From Erythrobacteraceae bacterium (GTDB taxonomy: Bacteria; Pseudomonadota; Alphaproteobacteria; Sphingomonadales; Sphingomonadaceae), in NCBI GenBank assembly GCA_027486035.1, contig JAIXPX010000012.1, positions 1 through 64,000 on the forward strand: a DNA stretch of 64,000 nt, written 5' to 3'. Under the pieces are notes generated by a model. It searched no databases and had not been told where the DNA came from. It worked only from the letters and a program-made list of their open reading frames with translations. Position numbers and translations under genes: made by a program. Below, in pieces: positions 34,861-44,343 of this stretch (within the stretch, counting starts at the first letter, position 1; every line of letters starts with the position of its first letter).

Positions 34861-37800
34861 ATGTCGAACACCCCCGCATCTGACGCCGAGGGCGACAAAT
34901 CCGACGGGGCGACTTTGCCAGGCGCAAAGAGCGATCCGGCAGAGCGCGCAGCGCCGCACAGCAGCAGCACAGCGGGCGCCGCTTTCCCGATTGTCGCGAT
35001 CGGGGCCTCGGCCGGGGGGCTGGATGCGGTGGCTGGCCTGCTCGATGCCCTGCCGGACACGACCGGCATGGCCTTTTTGCTGGTGCAGCACCTCGATCCT
35101 GATCACGAAAGCCAGATGGCCGAACTGCTGGCCCGGCATACCGGCATGCGGATCAGGCAGGCTGAAGAGGGCATGGCCATCGCCCCGGACGAAATCTGCA
35201 TCTGTCCGCCCGGCCACTTTCTGGCGGTGCGATACGGCGTCCTGCACCTCTCGCAACCGCGCGAACCGCGCCACGCCCGCTTGCCCATCGATTTTCTGAT
35301 CCGCTCGCTGGCACATGAATGTGGGCCGCGGGCGGTGGCTGTCATCCTGTCGGGCACCGGTTCGGATGGCAGCGGCGCGCTGGTCGCGCTTCAGCAAAGC
35401 GGCGGAAGCATCATCGTGCAGGACCCGGAAGAAGCCGAGTATGACGGGATGCCGCGCAGCGCGATCCTGACCGGACTGGCCGACGCCGTGCTCCCGCTGG
35501 CGCAGATACCCGCAGAGCTGGTGCGGATCGCAGCGCAGATCGCAAGTGTGTCACGGGCAACCGCCCCCCATCCACACGCCAGTCAGGAGATCGACATTCA
35601 GGCGATCATATCGCTACTGCGCGAGAAGATCGGGCAGGATTTCAGCGCCTACAAGCGCGGGACGCTTGAACGGCGCATCCATCGCCGCATGGGGCTGCGG
35701 GGCCTGCCCTCCGGCGCGCTCGGGCAATATGCCGAGGAACTGGAGCACAACCAGGACGAATGCGAGCTTCTGGCGCAGGATCTCCTCATCAATGTCACCG
35801 GATTTTTCCGCGATCCCGGTGTTTTCGAAAGGCTCGAGAGCGAAATCATCCCGGACATGATCGGCAATGTCGCGGCCAACCAGGCGCTGCGGATCTGGGT
35901 GGTGGGGTGCAGCACGGGGGAAGAAGCCTATTCCCTCTCCATGATCTTCCGCGATGCGATCATCGCCTCGCGGCGCGACATCAAATTGCAGATCTTCGCC
36001 TCGGATATCGACGCGCAGGCCATCGCCTTCGCGCGCGAGGGGTTCTATCCTCTCACCATCAGTGACGAAATTCCCCCCGACCGGCTGGCCCGCTACTTCG
36101 TGGCCGAGGAGAACGGCTACCGCGTCACATCGGGCCTGCGCGGATCGGTGGTGTTCACCGTGCAGGACGTTCTCAACGACCCCCCGTTCTCGCGCATGGA
36201 CATGGTGTCGTGCCGCAACCTGCTGATCTATCTCAAGCCCGAAGCGCAGGCGAAAGTCATCTCGCTGTTTCATTTCGCGCTGCGCGAAAGCGGCGTTCTG
36301 ATGCTGGGCCTGGCTGAAACAGTGGGTCAGGCGGCCGAGCGCTTTGCCGTGCTGCACGAAGGCGAGCGGCTCTACCGCCATGTAAAGCCAAGCAAGCCCG
36401 GGGAAGTGGAATTTCCGCTCAGCTTCGCCGAGAACCTGCCGCGGCTCGACACGCAGGCGGCCAAGCAGCAGATCTCGCGCCAGGCTGGCCTTGCCAACCT
36501 GTGCCACGACAAGGTGCTGGAGCTCTTCGCCCCCGCCAGCCTGCTCATCAACGCCCAACGACAGTGCCTTTATTCAGTGGGGCCGGTCAGCCGCTATCTC
36601 AAGGTGGCAGCGGGGCCGCCGACGCTCGATCTGCTCGAACTGGTGCCGCTGGGCCTGCGCGGCCCCTTGCGCTTCGCCATTGCCCGGGCGGATCGGGAGC
36701 GCCCGCTGGTCAGCAGCCAGCCGTGCCAGATCACCATCGAAGGTCAGGCTGTATCGGTCACCATAAGCGTGCAATTCGTCGACAACGATGGCGAAGAACT
36801 GCACCTGGTCACCTTCACCGAGGAACCCGTAACCGGGGCCGCCAATCGCGCACCGGCGAGCGATGATCAGAAGTCGCAGCTCCACGAGCTCGAACGCGAA
36901 CTTGAGGCGGTCCATGCCGACTTGCTCAAGGCGGTCCAGAGCCGCGATGCGCTGGTGCTTGAACAGCAGGCGATCAATGACGAGGCGCTCTCGGTCAACG
37001 AGGAATTCCAGTCCACCAACGAGGAGCTGCTGACCTCCAAGGAAGAACTGCAATCGCTGAACGAGGAGCTGATCGCGCTCAACAGCCAGCTGCAGGAAAC
37101 GCTGGACCGGCAGCGGGTGGCCTCGGACGATCTCCAGAACATCCTTTACAGCACCAATGTCGCGACCCTGTTTCTCGATGCAGACCTGCGCATCCGCTTT
37201 TTCACGCCGGCAACGCGGATCATCTTCAATGTCATCCCCAGCGACATCGGCCGCCCGCTTGCCGATCTCCAGCCGCTCGCTGAGGATGATATGCTACTGG
37301 CCGATGCCCGGATCGTGCTGCGCGACAGCAACACCATCGAACGCGAGATCAGCGGGCCCGGTGCATCGTGGTTCCAGCGCCGTATCTTCCCCTACCGCAC
37401 CCATGATGACCGTGTGAAGGGCGTGGTCATCACCTTCATCGAAATCACCGAACGCCGCCGCACGGCCATCGCGCTGGAAGAGGCACGGCGAGCAGCCGAC
37501 CGTTCCAATCGCGGCAAGTCGCGCTTTCTGGCCGTGGCCAGCCATGACCTGCGCCAGCCGCTGCAATCGCTCAAGCTGATCCAGGAAACCCTGCTCCAGA
37601 GCCTTGATGATGAAGCTGCGCGCGAGCTGGTGGTGCGCTTCGGCGTGCTGCTGGATTCGATGGCGGGGATGCTGAACTCGCTGCTCGACATCAACCAGAT
37701 CGAAGCCGGCGTGCTCAAGATCGAGAAGTCGTCCTTTCCTGCCGCCGATATTCTGACCCGGCTTCAGACGGAATTCCTGCCGCTTGCCGAAAACGCCTCC

Positions 37801-38625
37801 ATTGGCCTGCGAGTGGTGCCGACAGATACGATGCTGTTCAGCGACCCGCGGCTGCTCGAAGTGATGCTGCGCAACCTTCTCGCCAATGCGATCAAGTACA
37901 CCGAGCCGCATGGCAGGATCCTTCTGGGATGCCGTCGTTGCGGTGACATGATCCGGATCGAGGTGTGGGATACCGGGATCGGGATTGCGGCCGATCAGCT
38001 GGGCTCGATCTTCGACGAGTTTCACCAGGTGGACAACCCGGCGCGTGAGCGCGAACGCGGGTTCGGGCTGGGGCTGACGATCGTGCGTGAACTGGGTCAG
38101 GTGCTGGGCCACGGGATTGAAGTCCGGTCTTGGCCGGGACGGGGCTCGGTGTTCTCGATCAAGGTGACGCGCGGCGCGATATCGCAATTGGCGTCCATGC
38201 CCGATCCCGCCGCGGCAGCGACGGTGCTCGATCATGCCGTAGGCGACAAGATGATCGTCCTGGTCGAAGACGACCCCGGCGTGCGCTATTCGCTCGAATT
38301 CTTGCTCGCGGCAGGCGGCCATCGCGTGATCTCGGCCAAGGACGGCCCGACCGCGCTGGCGCTGCTGGACAAGGAGACAACGCCGCCCGACCTGATCCTT
38401 ACCGATTACAACCTGCCCGGCGGCATGAACGGGATCGACGTGCTGGCCGCCTTGCGGTCCCGCCTCGGCCCTGACCTACCCGGGATCGTACTGACCGGCG
38501 ATATTGCCAAGGATACGCTGGCCAAGATTCAGCAAGCCAATTGCATCATGCTGAGTAAGCCGGCGGCCGCGGCCGATATTCATGCCGCGATTGCAAAGCT
38601 GCTTCGTCCGGCTGATTTGGGCTGA
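34861..38625 (+). CDS. CheB-CheR-PAS hybrid histidine kinase with receiver
   Basis: This 1254-residue multidomain signalling protein has a CheB-like methylesterase domain (about residues 40-230, triad S50 in GASAGG, H77, D169 in GTGSDG) and a CheR-like methyltransferase domain (about 245-510, with VVGCSTGEEAYS). A coiled coil of repeated Glu/Asn/Ser (about 680-750), a PAS domain, a HisKA segment (VASHDLRQPLQSL), a HATPase (DTGIGI, GFGLGLTIV) and a C-terminal receiver (LTDYNLPGG) follow. Such CheBR-PAS-HK fusions act outside chemotaxis arrays and are often linked to biofilm or stress control. There is no obvious Shine-Dalgarno. It is transcribed divergently from the LuxR regulator next to the amyloid operon. 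Confidence 0.9.
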   Translation: MSNTPASDAEGDKSDGATLPGAKSDPAERAAPHSSSTAGAAFPIVAIGASAGGLDAVAGLLDALPDTTGMAFLLVQHLDPDHESQMAELLARHTGMRIRQAEEGMAIAPDEICICPPGHFLAVRYGVLHLSQPREPRHARLPIDFLIRSLAHECGPRAVAVILSGTGSDGSGALVALQQSGGSIIVQDPEEAEYDGMPRSAILTGLADAVLPLAQIPAELVRIAAQIASVSRATAPHPHASQEIDIQAIISLLREKIGQDFSAYKRGTLERRIHRRMGLRGLPSGALGQYAEELEHNQDECELLAQDLLINVTGFFRDPGVFERLESEIIPDMIGNVAANQALRIWVVGCSTGEEAYSLSMIFRDAIIASRRDIKLQIFASDIDAQAIAFAREGFYPLTISDEIPPDRLARYFVAEENGYRVTSGLRGSVVFTVQDVLNDPPFSRMDMVSCRNLLIYLKPEAQAKVISLFHFALRESGVLMLGLAETVGQAAERFAVLHEGERLYRHVKPSKPGEVEFPLSFAENLPRLDTQAAKQQISRQAGLANLCHDKVLELFAPASLLINAQRQCLYSVGPVSRYLKVAAGPPTLDLLELVPLGLRGPLRFAIARADRERPLVSSQPCQITIEGQAVSVTISVQFVDNDGEELHLVTFTEEPVTGAANRAPASDDQKSQLHELERELEAVHADLLKAVQSRDALVLEQQAINDEALSVNEEFQSTNEELLTSKEELQSLNEELIALNSQLQETLDRQRVASDDLQNILYSTNVATLFLDADLRIRFFTPATRIIFNVIPSDIGRPLADLQPLAEDDMLLADARIVLRDSNTIEREISGPGASWFQRRIFPYRTHDDRVKGVVITFIEITERRRTAIALEEARRAADRSNRGKSRFLAVASHDLRQPLQSLKLIQETLLQSLDDEAARELVVRFGVLLDSMAGMLNSLLDINQIEAGVLKIEKSSFPAADILTRLQTEFLPLAENASIGLRVVPTDTMLFSDPRLLEVMLRNLLANAIKYTEPHGRILLGCRRCGDMIRIEVWDTGIGIAADQLGSIFDEFHQVDNPARERERGFGLGLTIVRELGQVLGHGIEVRSWPGRGSVFSIKVTRGAISQLASMPDPAAAATVLDHAVGDKMIVLVEDDPGVRYSLEFLLAAGGHRVISAKDGPTALALLDKETTPPDLILTDYNLPGGMNGIDVLAALRSRLGPDLPGIVLTGDIAKDTLAKIQQANCIMLSKPAAAADIHAAIAKLLRPADLG

Positions 38626-38744
38626 GAGCGAGGTGAGCAGGGCCGCAAGGCTTTGCGTGCCTGTCGCGATGGCGCGGGGCGCTTTCGAGTGTCGAACTGG
38701 TCTTGGTCACGCTTCGGATTGCGACCGGACAGCCCGCGTGATCA

Positions 38745-39680
38745 TCATCCTATGGACCAGGCGGCATCCAATGCGCTTACGGCATCCCGGATCTTGCCAG
38801 CGGAGTCGATCAGGTCGCACCGCTCGGCATGGGAAAGCTCAGGCGTCAAGATGCGCTCAACGCCGCCGCTGCCCAATATGCACGGCAAGCTCATGAAAAT
38901 GCCGGTCAGCCCGAACTCCCCGTTTAGCAGCACCGACACGGGAAGAATGTCATCCTCATCCCGCAGAAGAGCCTCGCATATGCGCAAGACCGCTGCGGCG
39001 ATCCCGAAGGATGTGTAACCCTTGCCGGTGATGATCTCGTAGGCGGCCGTGCGGACATTGGCCGCAAGATCATTCCGAAACTGATCACACCCGGCGATGC
39101 CGAACTGTTCGAGTGTCATTCCGCCGATGCGAATGGTCGAACAGGCCATGACCTGGCTGTCCCCGTGTTCGCCAAGGACGAAGCCATCGACTGCGCGCGC
39201 CGCGATCCCGAGCCGGGCGGACAAGGCCTGTTGCAGCCGGCTTGAATCGAGCAAGGTCCCCGTACCGATGATCCGGTGTGCAGGCAGATGAGCATGGCGA
39301 TAGGCCACAAGGCTCATAAGATCGACGGGATTGGTCGCCACCACCAGCGTCCCCGCAAAACCGGTATCTGCCAGCTTTGCGGCGCATTCGGCCACGACGC
39401 CTGCGTTTTCCCTCCCGATCGTCAGCCGGCTCTGGTTCCCCGAGGTTGCAGCGCCAGCTGTCAGGATGGCAATCTCGGCCTCATGAGCGGCCGGGTAGCC
39501 GCCTGCCCAGATCCTGACCGGGCGCATCAGCGCGTTGGCGTCGGCCAGGTCCGCAGCCTCCGCCTCGGCCAGCGCGTGGTCGCTGTCGATCAGCACGATT
39601 TCGCGGAAGAGCCCGCGCAACATCAGCGAATAAGCGGTTGTCGCTCCGACATGGCCTGCCCCCACGATTGCTACGCGCAT
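38745..39680 (-). CDS. L-lactate/malate dehydrogenase family protein
   Basis: This 311-residue NAD-dependent 2-hydroxyacid dehydrogenase has the Rossmann motif GAGHVGATTAYSL, the segment GTGTLLDSSRLQQAL (with the substrate-binding arginine) and catalytic His in LGEHGDSQV. The LDxSR form and overall pattern favour L-lactate dehydrogenase, but the loop at the classic Gln102 position reads TAGAATSGNQSR, with no Gln at the expected place, so substrate preference is uncertain. The start at 39680 is set by GGGGAGGG upstream. It lies 23 bp after a small Pro-rich gene. A role in fermentation under low oxygen fits the neighbourhood. Confidence 0.8.
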   Translation of the reverse strand: MRVAIVGAGHVGATTAYSLMLRGLFREIVLIDSDHALAEAEAADLADANALMRPVRIWAGGYPAAHEAEIAILTAGAATSGNQSRLTIGRENAGVVAECAAKLADTGFAGTLVVATNPVDLMSLVAYRHAHLPAHRIIGTGTLLDSSRLQQALSARLGIAARAVDGFVLGEHGDSQVMACSTIRIGGMTLEQFGIAGCDQFRNDLAANVRTAAYEIITGKGYTSFGIAAAVLRICEALLRDEDDILPVSVLLNGEFGLTGIFMSLPCILGSGGVERILTPELSHAERCDLIDSAGKIRDAVSALDAAWSIG

Positions 39681-39703
39681 AGCGCCCTCCCCTGCGCGTG
39701 CTG

Positions 39704-39904
39704 TCACCGAAATTCCCGCTGTGGCGGGATGGGAAACTGCTGTTCGGGCCATTCGCCGGGAGCGCGGTCCGGTTCGTAGCGATCAGGCTCAGGCGGCATG
39801 ATCTCGTCCGGCCTGGGCTCACCCGGCTGCGGCTCGGTCGGAGGGGTTTCAGGCGGCGATTGCGGATCGATGTGATCCGGTTCCGGTGGCGGCTGGGAAG
39901 CCAT
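39704..39904 (-). CDS. Small proline-rich protein upstream of the dehydrogenase
   Basis: This 66-residue protein consists almost entirely of Pro, Glu, Asp and Arg (MASQPPPEPDHIDPQSPPE...) and is predicted to be disordered. AAGGAGA lies 6 bases before the ATG and codon use is normal, so it is probably real. It is 23 bp upstream of the dehydrogenase on the same strand, implying an operon. No function is evident. Confidence 0.6.
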   Translation of the reverse strand: MASQPPPEPDHIDPQSPPETPPTEPQPGEPRPDEIMPPEPDRYEPDRAPGEWPEQQFPIPPQREFR

Positions 39905-40322
39905 GACCGTTCTCCTTGCCACGAAAGCCGGTCGTGCAAACGGACGCGAGGCACCACGATGATCTTCATACACCCTGCGCGCCGTGTCTTGCTGGCCCCT
40001 GCGGCACGAACGCACAATCGGGACACTTACGGATATCGGCTCCGCGCGCGATTCCGCACTGATCGACGAGAGAGATTGGCAGGATTTCTGCACGCTGGCT
40101 GTGAGCTGCCTTGGCGGGGAGCCGATGCGTGTTCGAAAACAATCCGGCCCGCCCCTCCTCGATTTGCGCCGAGCGGTTGCGAAGGCCGATCTGACCGGCG
40201 CAAGTGACGCGAAAGTTGATGGGCAGAGCAAGGGTCGATGGAAGCTCGCTGAACCGGATCGGGCAACAGATAATCGAGGCAAGGCGCAGGCTTACTTCGG
40301 CACAGCAAAAAGGAGAGGAATC
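39905..40322. promoter_or_regulatory. Divergent intergenic region
   Basis: This 418-bp region separates the Pro-rich/dehydrogenase operon (minus) from the DUF442 gene (plus). I see no gene with a ribosome-binding site. Promoters for both directions should be here; no FNR-like palindrome was found by eye. Confidence 0.4.
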
Positions 40323-40673
40323 ATGGAGATTCGGGCCATATCGCCGCGGGCTTCGGTCACCGGGCAGCTTCATCCGGATGATCTGGGCGAGATAGCAAGG
40401 CTCGGCTTCGTTGCCATTTTCAATGATCGCCCCGACAATGAAGAACCGGGACAACCCGCATCGAACCAGTTGGCAGAAGCAGCCGCAAGCCTGGGGCTCG
40501 ATTACTTTCATATCCCGATCGTGCCCGGGAAGATGACCGACGCGGATGCCCGCGCGCTGGGCGAAGCCCTGACCAAGATTGATAGACCGGTGCTCGGGTT
40601 CTGCCGAACCGGAAAGCGAGCGGAAGATTTGTGGCGGCGAGCCTGCGAACTCGGGTTGGTCCACAACCAGTGA
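40323..40673 (+). CDS. DUF442/TIGR01244-type phosphatase-like protein
   Basis: This 116-residue protein is of the beta-lactamase-hydrolase-like (DUF442) family, a small phosphatase fold. The PTP-like signature loop FCRTGKRA (about residues 97-104) supplies the nucleophilic cysteine and arginine. The N-terminal strand-helix pattern ASVTGQLHPDDLGEIARLGF is typical. In other bacteria this family accompanies sulfide oxidation genes, which fits the sulfide:quinone oxidoreductase at 47844. AGGAGAGG lies 4 bases before the ATG. It is convergent with the ATPase gene. Confidence 0.8.
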   Translation: MEIRAISPRASVTGQLHPDDLGEIARLGFVAIFNDRPDNEEPGQPASNQLAEAAASLGLDYFHIPIVPGKMTDADARALGEALTKIDRPVLGFCRTGKRAEDLWRRACELGLVHNQ

Positions 40674-40794
40674 CCGCCTTGGCTCGGTCTTCGGCACTTG
40701 CCGATCCTGCAAGCTGGCACGCGGCATGATCCGGCGTAGCGCAGCCCCTTTGGAACGGGGCCTGAAGATCAAAAAAGTGCACTGGTGATGGACG

Positions 40795-43407
40795 TCAGTG
40801 GCGGCCCGCAACGTCCGGGCGCAGGCTGTCTGCACGCTCGCGGATTCCCAATGCCCGGGCGACGCGGGGTTTGACCAATTCAAGACTGAACAGGACTGTG
40901 ATACCGATGCCGACAGCAATGGCGCCGTCCGCGACATGCAGCACATCAAAGCGCATAAAGCTGCGCACCGGAGCGATCGCCAGAATAGCTGCAGTGACCG
41001 CAGCCACAGCGGCAATCACACCGATCAGGGCAAGATTGCCTGAACCGACAGCCCGGATCAGCGAGGCACCGAAGGAGCGGTTAACGAGGATCAAGGCAAA
41101 GGTCGCTGCCACCAGTGAGAAAAACATCAGTCCGCGCAAGTGCGCTTCGGCAAGCCCCATATGCATGGCCGAAACATAGACCGCCACCAGCAAGGCAAGC
41201 GCGAGGCTGCCCTGAAACATGCTCCACCCGATCATCGGGATCGAGAACATCGCTGCGCCCGGATCGCGGGGCTTGCGGCGCATGATGTCATCTTCGCCAG
41301 GTTCGGCTTCGAACACGAGCGCACAGACCGGATCGATCACCATTTCCAGCAAGGCAATATGGATCGGACCGAACAGCAGCGGTTTCCCGAGAAGCAACGG
41401 CAACAAGGTGAGCCCGGCTATCGGCACGTGAACGGCGATGATGAACGCCATCGCCTTGCGGATATTGTCATAGATCCTGCGGCCCAGTGCGATGGTCTTC
41501 ACAATCGCGGCAAAATCGTCGTCGAGCAGCACGATTGCTGATGCTTCGCGCGCCACGTCGGTGCCGCGATTGCCCATGGCAATACCGATGTGTGCCGCCT
41601 TCAGCGACGGCGCGTCGTTGACCCCATCTCCCGTCATTGCCACGATCTCGCCCGCAGCCTTGAATGCCTCGACGATCCGCAACTTCTGCTCCGGCATGAT
41701 CCGCGCAAATACGCTGACCTGGCTCAGTCGATGGGCCAGTTCCCCGGAGCTGAAGGCCTCAAGGTCTGCCCCGGTCAGCACCTCGCCATCCGCGATCCCG
41801 GCGGCGGCGGCGATGGCGCTGGCTGTCACCGTGTAGTCTCCGGTGATCATCGCGACCCTGATTCCGGCACTGCGGCACTGGGCGATCGCGTCGGGAACCG
41901 CCGCGCGCAAGGGGTCGGCCAGACCGATCAGGCCTTCGAAGGTCAGGTCATAATCGTCCAGTGCGCCCCGCTGGTCGTCGGCAGGCAATGTGCAGGAGGC
42001 GACGCCGAGCACCCTTATGCCTTCGCCCGCCATCCGATCGACCGCCGCGGTCATCTGCGTGCAAGCAGCCTCGTCAAGCCCGCACAAAGTGGCAATGGCT
42101 TCGGGCGCGCCCTTGGCCGCAAGGACGGGCGCACTCCCCTTGCGGCCCCGCCAGATGTTCGCCATCGCCAGAAGCTCTGGGCGCAGGCCATAGGTATGGT
42201 CGAGCACAAGGTCGGGCGCGCGCCTTACGCCAACCTGCTGCGCGCCTTCGAGAATGGCGATCTCCATGGGATCGGCGGCCTTGGGCGGACTGGCGAGCAT
42301 CGCGAATTCGACAAGGCGGCTCGAAGTTGGCAGATCGTCCCTGGACAGCGGAAGGCGGACTTCGCCGGTCGAGGCGGCCCATAATCGCACCAGAGCCATC
42401 CGGTTCTCGGTCAGAGTACCGGTCTTGTCGGTGCACAATACCGTGGTAGCACCAAGGGTCTCGATCGCGGCAGCGCGGCGGGTGAGAACTCTCGCCTGCC
42501 CGATACGCCACGCGCCCATCGCCATGAACACGGTCAAGACCACCGTGAATTCTTCGGGCAGCAGGGTCATGGCAGTGGTGATGCCGGCAAGGATCGCCTC
42601 GATCCAGCTGCCGCGGGCAAGACCGAAGAGCACAACCACCAGCAGCGCCACCAAAGCGCCGCCAGCGGCGCTCAGACGAACAATCCGCGCCGTTTCCCTT
42701 CGCAGGCGCGCAGGCTCCGGGTCGATGGACGCAAGCGAGGTTCCAATCCGGCCGATTTCGGTCCTCGCACCTGTCGCAACGACGCGCGCCAGCCCGTGTC
42801 CGCGCGTGATCAGCGATCCCGAATAGATGACGGACTGGCCCTCGCCCCCGGGCCGCATCGCTGCCGTCGCTTCGTCATGGTCTGCGACCACCTGCTTTCC
42901 GACTGGCAGCGATTCCCCGGTAAGCAGCGCTTCGTCCGCACTCAGATCGGCCGCTTCGAGCAGATGGGCATCGGCAGCCACCCGGTCGCCCGCCTCAAGC
43001 ACCAGCACATCACCGCGAACCACCTCGGCGCCGGCAATCCGTTGCATCGCCCCGTCCCGGATCACCAGGGCACGCGGAGCCGAGAGATCGCGCAGGGCTT
43101 CCAGAACGTGTTCGGTACGGGTTTCCTGCAAGACGGTGACCGCAATCGAGAAGGATCCAAACCCAAGCAGGATGAGCGCCTCGATCAGATCGCCAAGCAC
43201 AGCATAGATGGCGCCGCCTGCCATCAGCAGTGCGAACATGGGTTCGCGCGATACCTCCAACGCGATCCGCAACGTGGTGCGGCGATCGGTCTGGGGAAGA
43301 AGGTTGAGGCCATCGGCCACCAGTCGCTGCGCTGCCTGGCTGGCGGTCAGTCCCTTGCGCAAGTCCTCTCCATGAAGCCGTTGTTGGGGTGCAAAAGATG
43401 ACGTCAT
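40795..43407 (-). CDS. P2-type cation-transporting ATPase
   Basis: This is a membrane P-type ATPase of about 870 residues, probably Ca2+- or Mg2+-type, that pumps a cation using ATP. The LTGES actuator motif is at about 162-166, PEEF of transmembrane helix 4 at 284-287, the phosphorylated D327 in CTDKTGTLT, and the hinge [10 protein letters not shown]. About 8-10 membrane helices are present, six of them near the C-terminus. PEEF in place of PEGL is typical of a bacterial subgroup whose ion is unsettled. I prefer the ATG at 43407 to the in-frame TTG at 43425. It is divergent from the ABC exporter genes. Confidence 0.9.
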   Translation of the reverse strand: MTSSFAPQQRLHGEDLRKGLTASQAAQRLVADGLNLLPQTDRRTTLRIALEVSREPMFALLMAGGAIYAVLGDLIEALILLGFGSFSIAVTVLQETRTEHVLEALRDLSAPRALVIRDGAMQRIAGAEVVRGDVLVLEAGDRVAADAHLLEAADLSADEALLTGESLPVGKQVVADHDEATAAMRPGGEGQSVIYSGSLITRGHGLARVVATGARTEIGRIGTSLASIDPEPARLRRETARIVRLSAAGGALVALLVVVLFGLARGSWIEAILAGITTAMTLLPEEFTVVLTVFMAMGAWRIGQARVLTRRAAAIETLGATTVLCTDKTGTLTENRMALVRLWAASTGEVRLPLSRDDLPTSSRLVEFAMLASPPKAADPMEIAILEGAQQVGVRRAPDLVLDHTYGLRPELLAMANIWRGRKGSAPVLAAKGAPEAIATLCGLDEAACTQMTAAVDRMAGEGIRVLGVASCTLPADDQRGALDDYDLTFEGLIGLADPLRAAVPDAIAQCRSAGIRVAMITGDYTVTASAIAAAAGIADGEVLTGADLEAFSSGELAHRLSQVSVFARIMPEQKLRIVEAFKAAGEIVAMTGDGVNDAPSLKAAHIGIAMGNRGTDVAREASAIVLLDDDFAAIVKTIALGRRIYDNIRKAMAFIIAVHVPIAGLTLLPLLLGKPLLFGPIHIALLEMVIDPVCALVFEAEPGEDDIMRRKPRDPGAAMFSIPMIGWSMFQGSLALALLVAVYVSAMHMGLAEAHLRGLMFFSLVAATFALILVNRSFGASLIRAVGSGNLALIGVIAAVAAVTAAILAIAPVRSFMRFDVLHVADGAIAVGIGITVLFSLELVKPRVARALGIRERADSLRPDVAGRH

Positions 43408-43587
43408 CACCCTACTCCCCGGCAAGGAGCGCAGCGTAAGTGCGCATCCGCGATGTCGCCCTTCGCAATTATACCTAGACCCGCCCCCTTCCCGCCCGGT
43501 CGCGTCGGTTCAGCGACAGCGCGATCAGCACATGTGAACGTGCATTTACGGATACCCAATGCCCTGGCATTCCCCGATCGCCGGGCA

Positions 43588-44343
43588 ATGCGCGAGGCCC
43601 GAACGGACAATGATCACTCCCGTAGCGGCGGGGTCATCTCGGCGGTGGCATTTCGCGGAACCGGTCTGACCAAGATCTATCGCACCGGAGATACCCAAGT
43701 CCATGCGCTACGCGGCGTCGACTTTACCGTCGTGGCAGGCGAAATACTTGTATTGCTGGGCCCTTCTGGCAGCGGCAAATCGACGTTCCTCAACATAATC
43801 GGCGGTCTGGATCGGCCTAGCTCGGGATCGCTCACCTATGAGGATCTGGAGCTGACCGATCTGTCGGAGCACGATCTGACCCGATTTCGGCGGGCCCACA
43901 TTGGCTTCATCTTCCAGTTCTACAATCTGATCCCCAGCCTGACCGCCGAAGAAAACGTGCAGCTGGTGACCGATATTGCGACCAATCCGATGAGCGCCGC
44001 CAAGGCGCTCGCGCTGGTCGGACTGGCCGATCGCGCCAGCCATTACCCCGCCCAGCTTTCCGGCGGCGAGCAGCAACGCGTCGCGGTGGCGCGGGCGATT
44101 GCCAAGCAGCCATCCGTGCTGCTTTGCGACGAACCTACGGGCGCGCTCGACAGTGCAACCGGCGTGCGCGTGCTCGAGGCGCTGGAGCAGGCGCACCGTG
44201 AACTCGGGACGACCGTGGTGATCATCACGCACAATGCAGGGATCGCCGAAATGGCGCACCGGGTGTTCCATTTCCTCGACGGGGGGATCGCCCGGATTGT
44301 CGAGAATGCCCATCCGATCGAACCGGCTGAGATAAGCTGGTGA
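43588..44343 (+). CDS. ABC transporter ATP-binding protein, MacB/LolD/DevA type
   Basis: This cytoplasmic ATPase of about 251 residues couples to the FtsX-type permease downstream. Walker A is GPSGSGKST, the signature [15 protein letters not shown] and Walker [12 protein letters not shown] are followed by the H-loop IITHN. The start is uncertain. I use the ATG at 43588 because it lies close to the first strand ([15 protein letters not shown]); a longer frame to 43453 exists but reads non-conserved residues. Its stop overlaps the permease start (GTGA). It is divergent from the P-type ATPase gene. Confidence 0.88.
   Translation: MREARTDNDHSRSGGVISAVAFRGTGLTKIYRTGDTQVHALRGVDFTVVAGEILVLLGPSGSGKSTFLNIIGGLDRPSSGSLTYEDLELTDLSEHDLTRFRRAHIGFIFQFYNLIPSLTAEENVQLVTDIATNPMSAAKALALVGLADRASHYPAQLSGGEQQRVAVARAIAKQPSVLLCDEPTGALDSATGVRVLEALEQAHRELGTTVVIITHNAGIAEMAHRVFHFLDGGIARIVENAHPIEPAEISW

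Noticed and set aside
39984..40322. N-terminal extension of the DUF442 protein
   Set aside because: AGGAGAGG and the family start fit the ATG at 40323; the upstream frame is unrelated.
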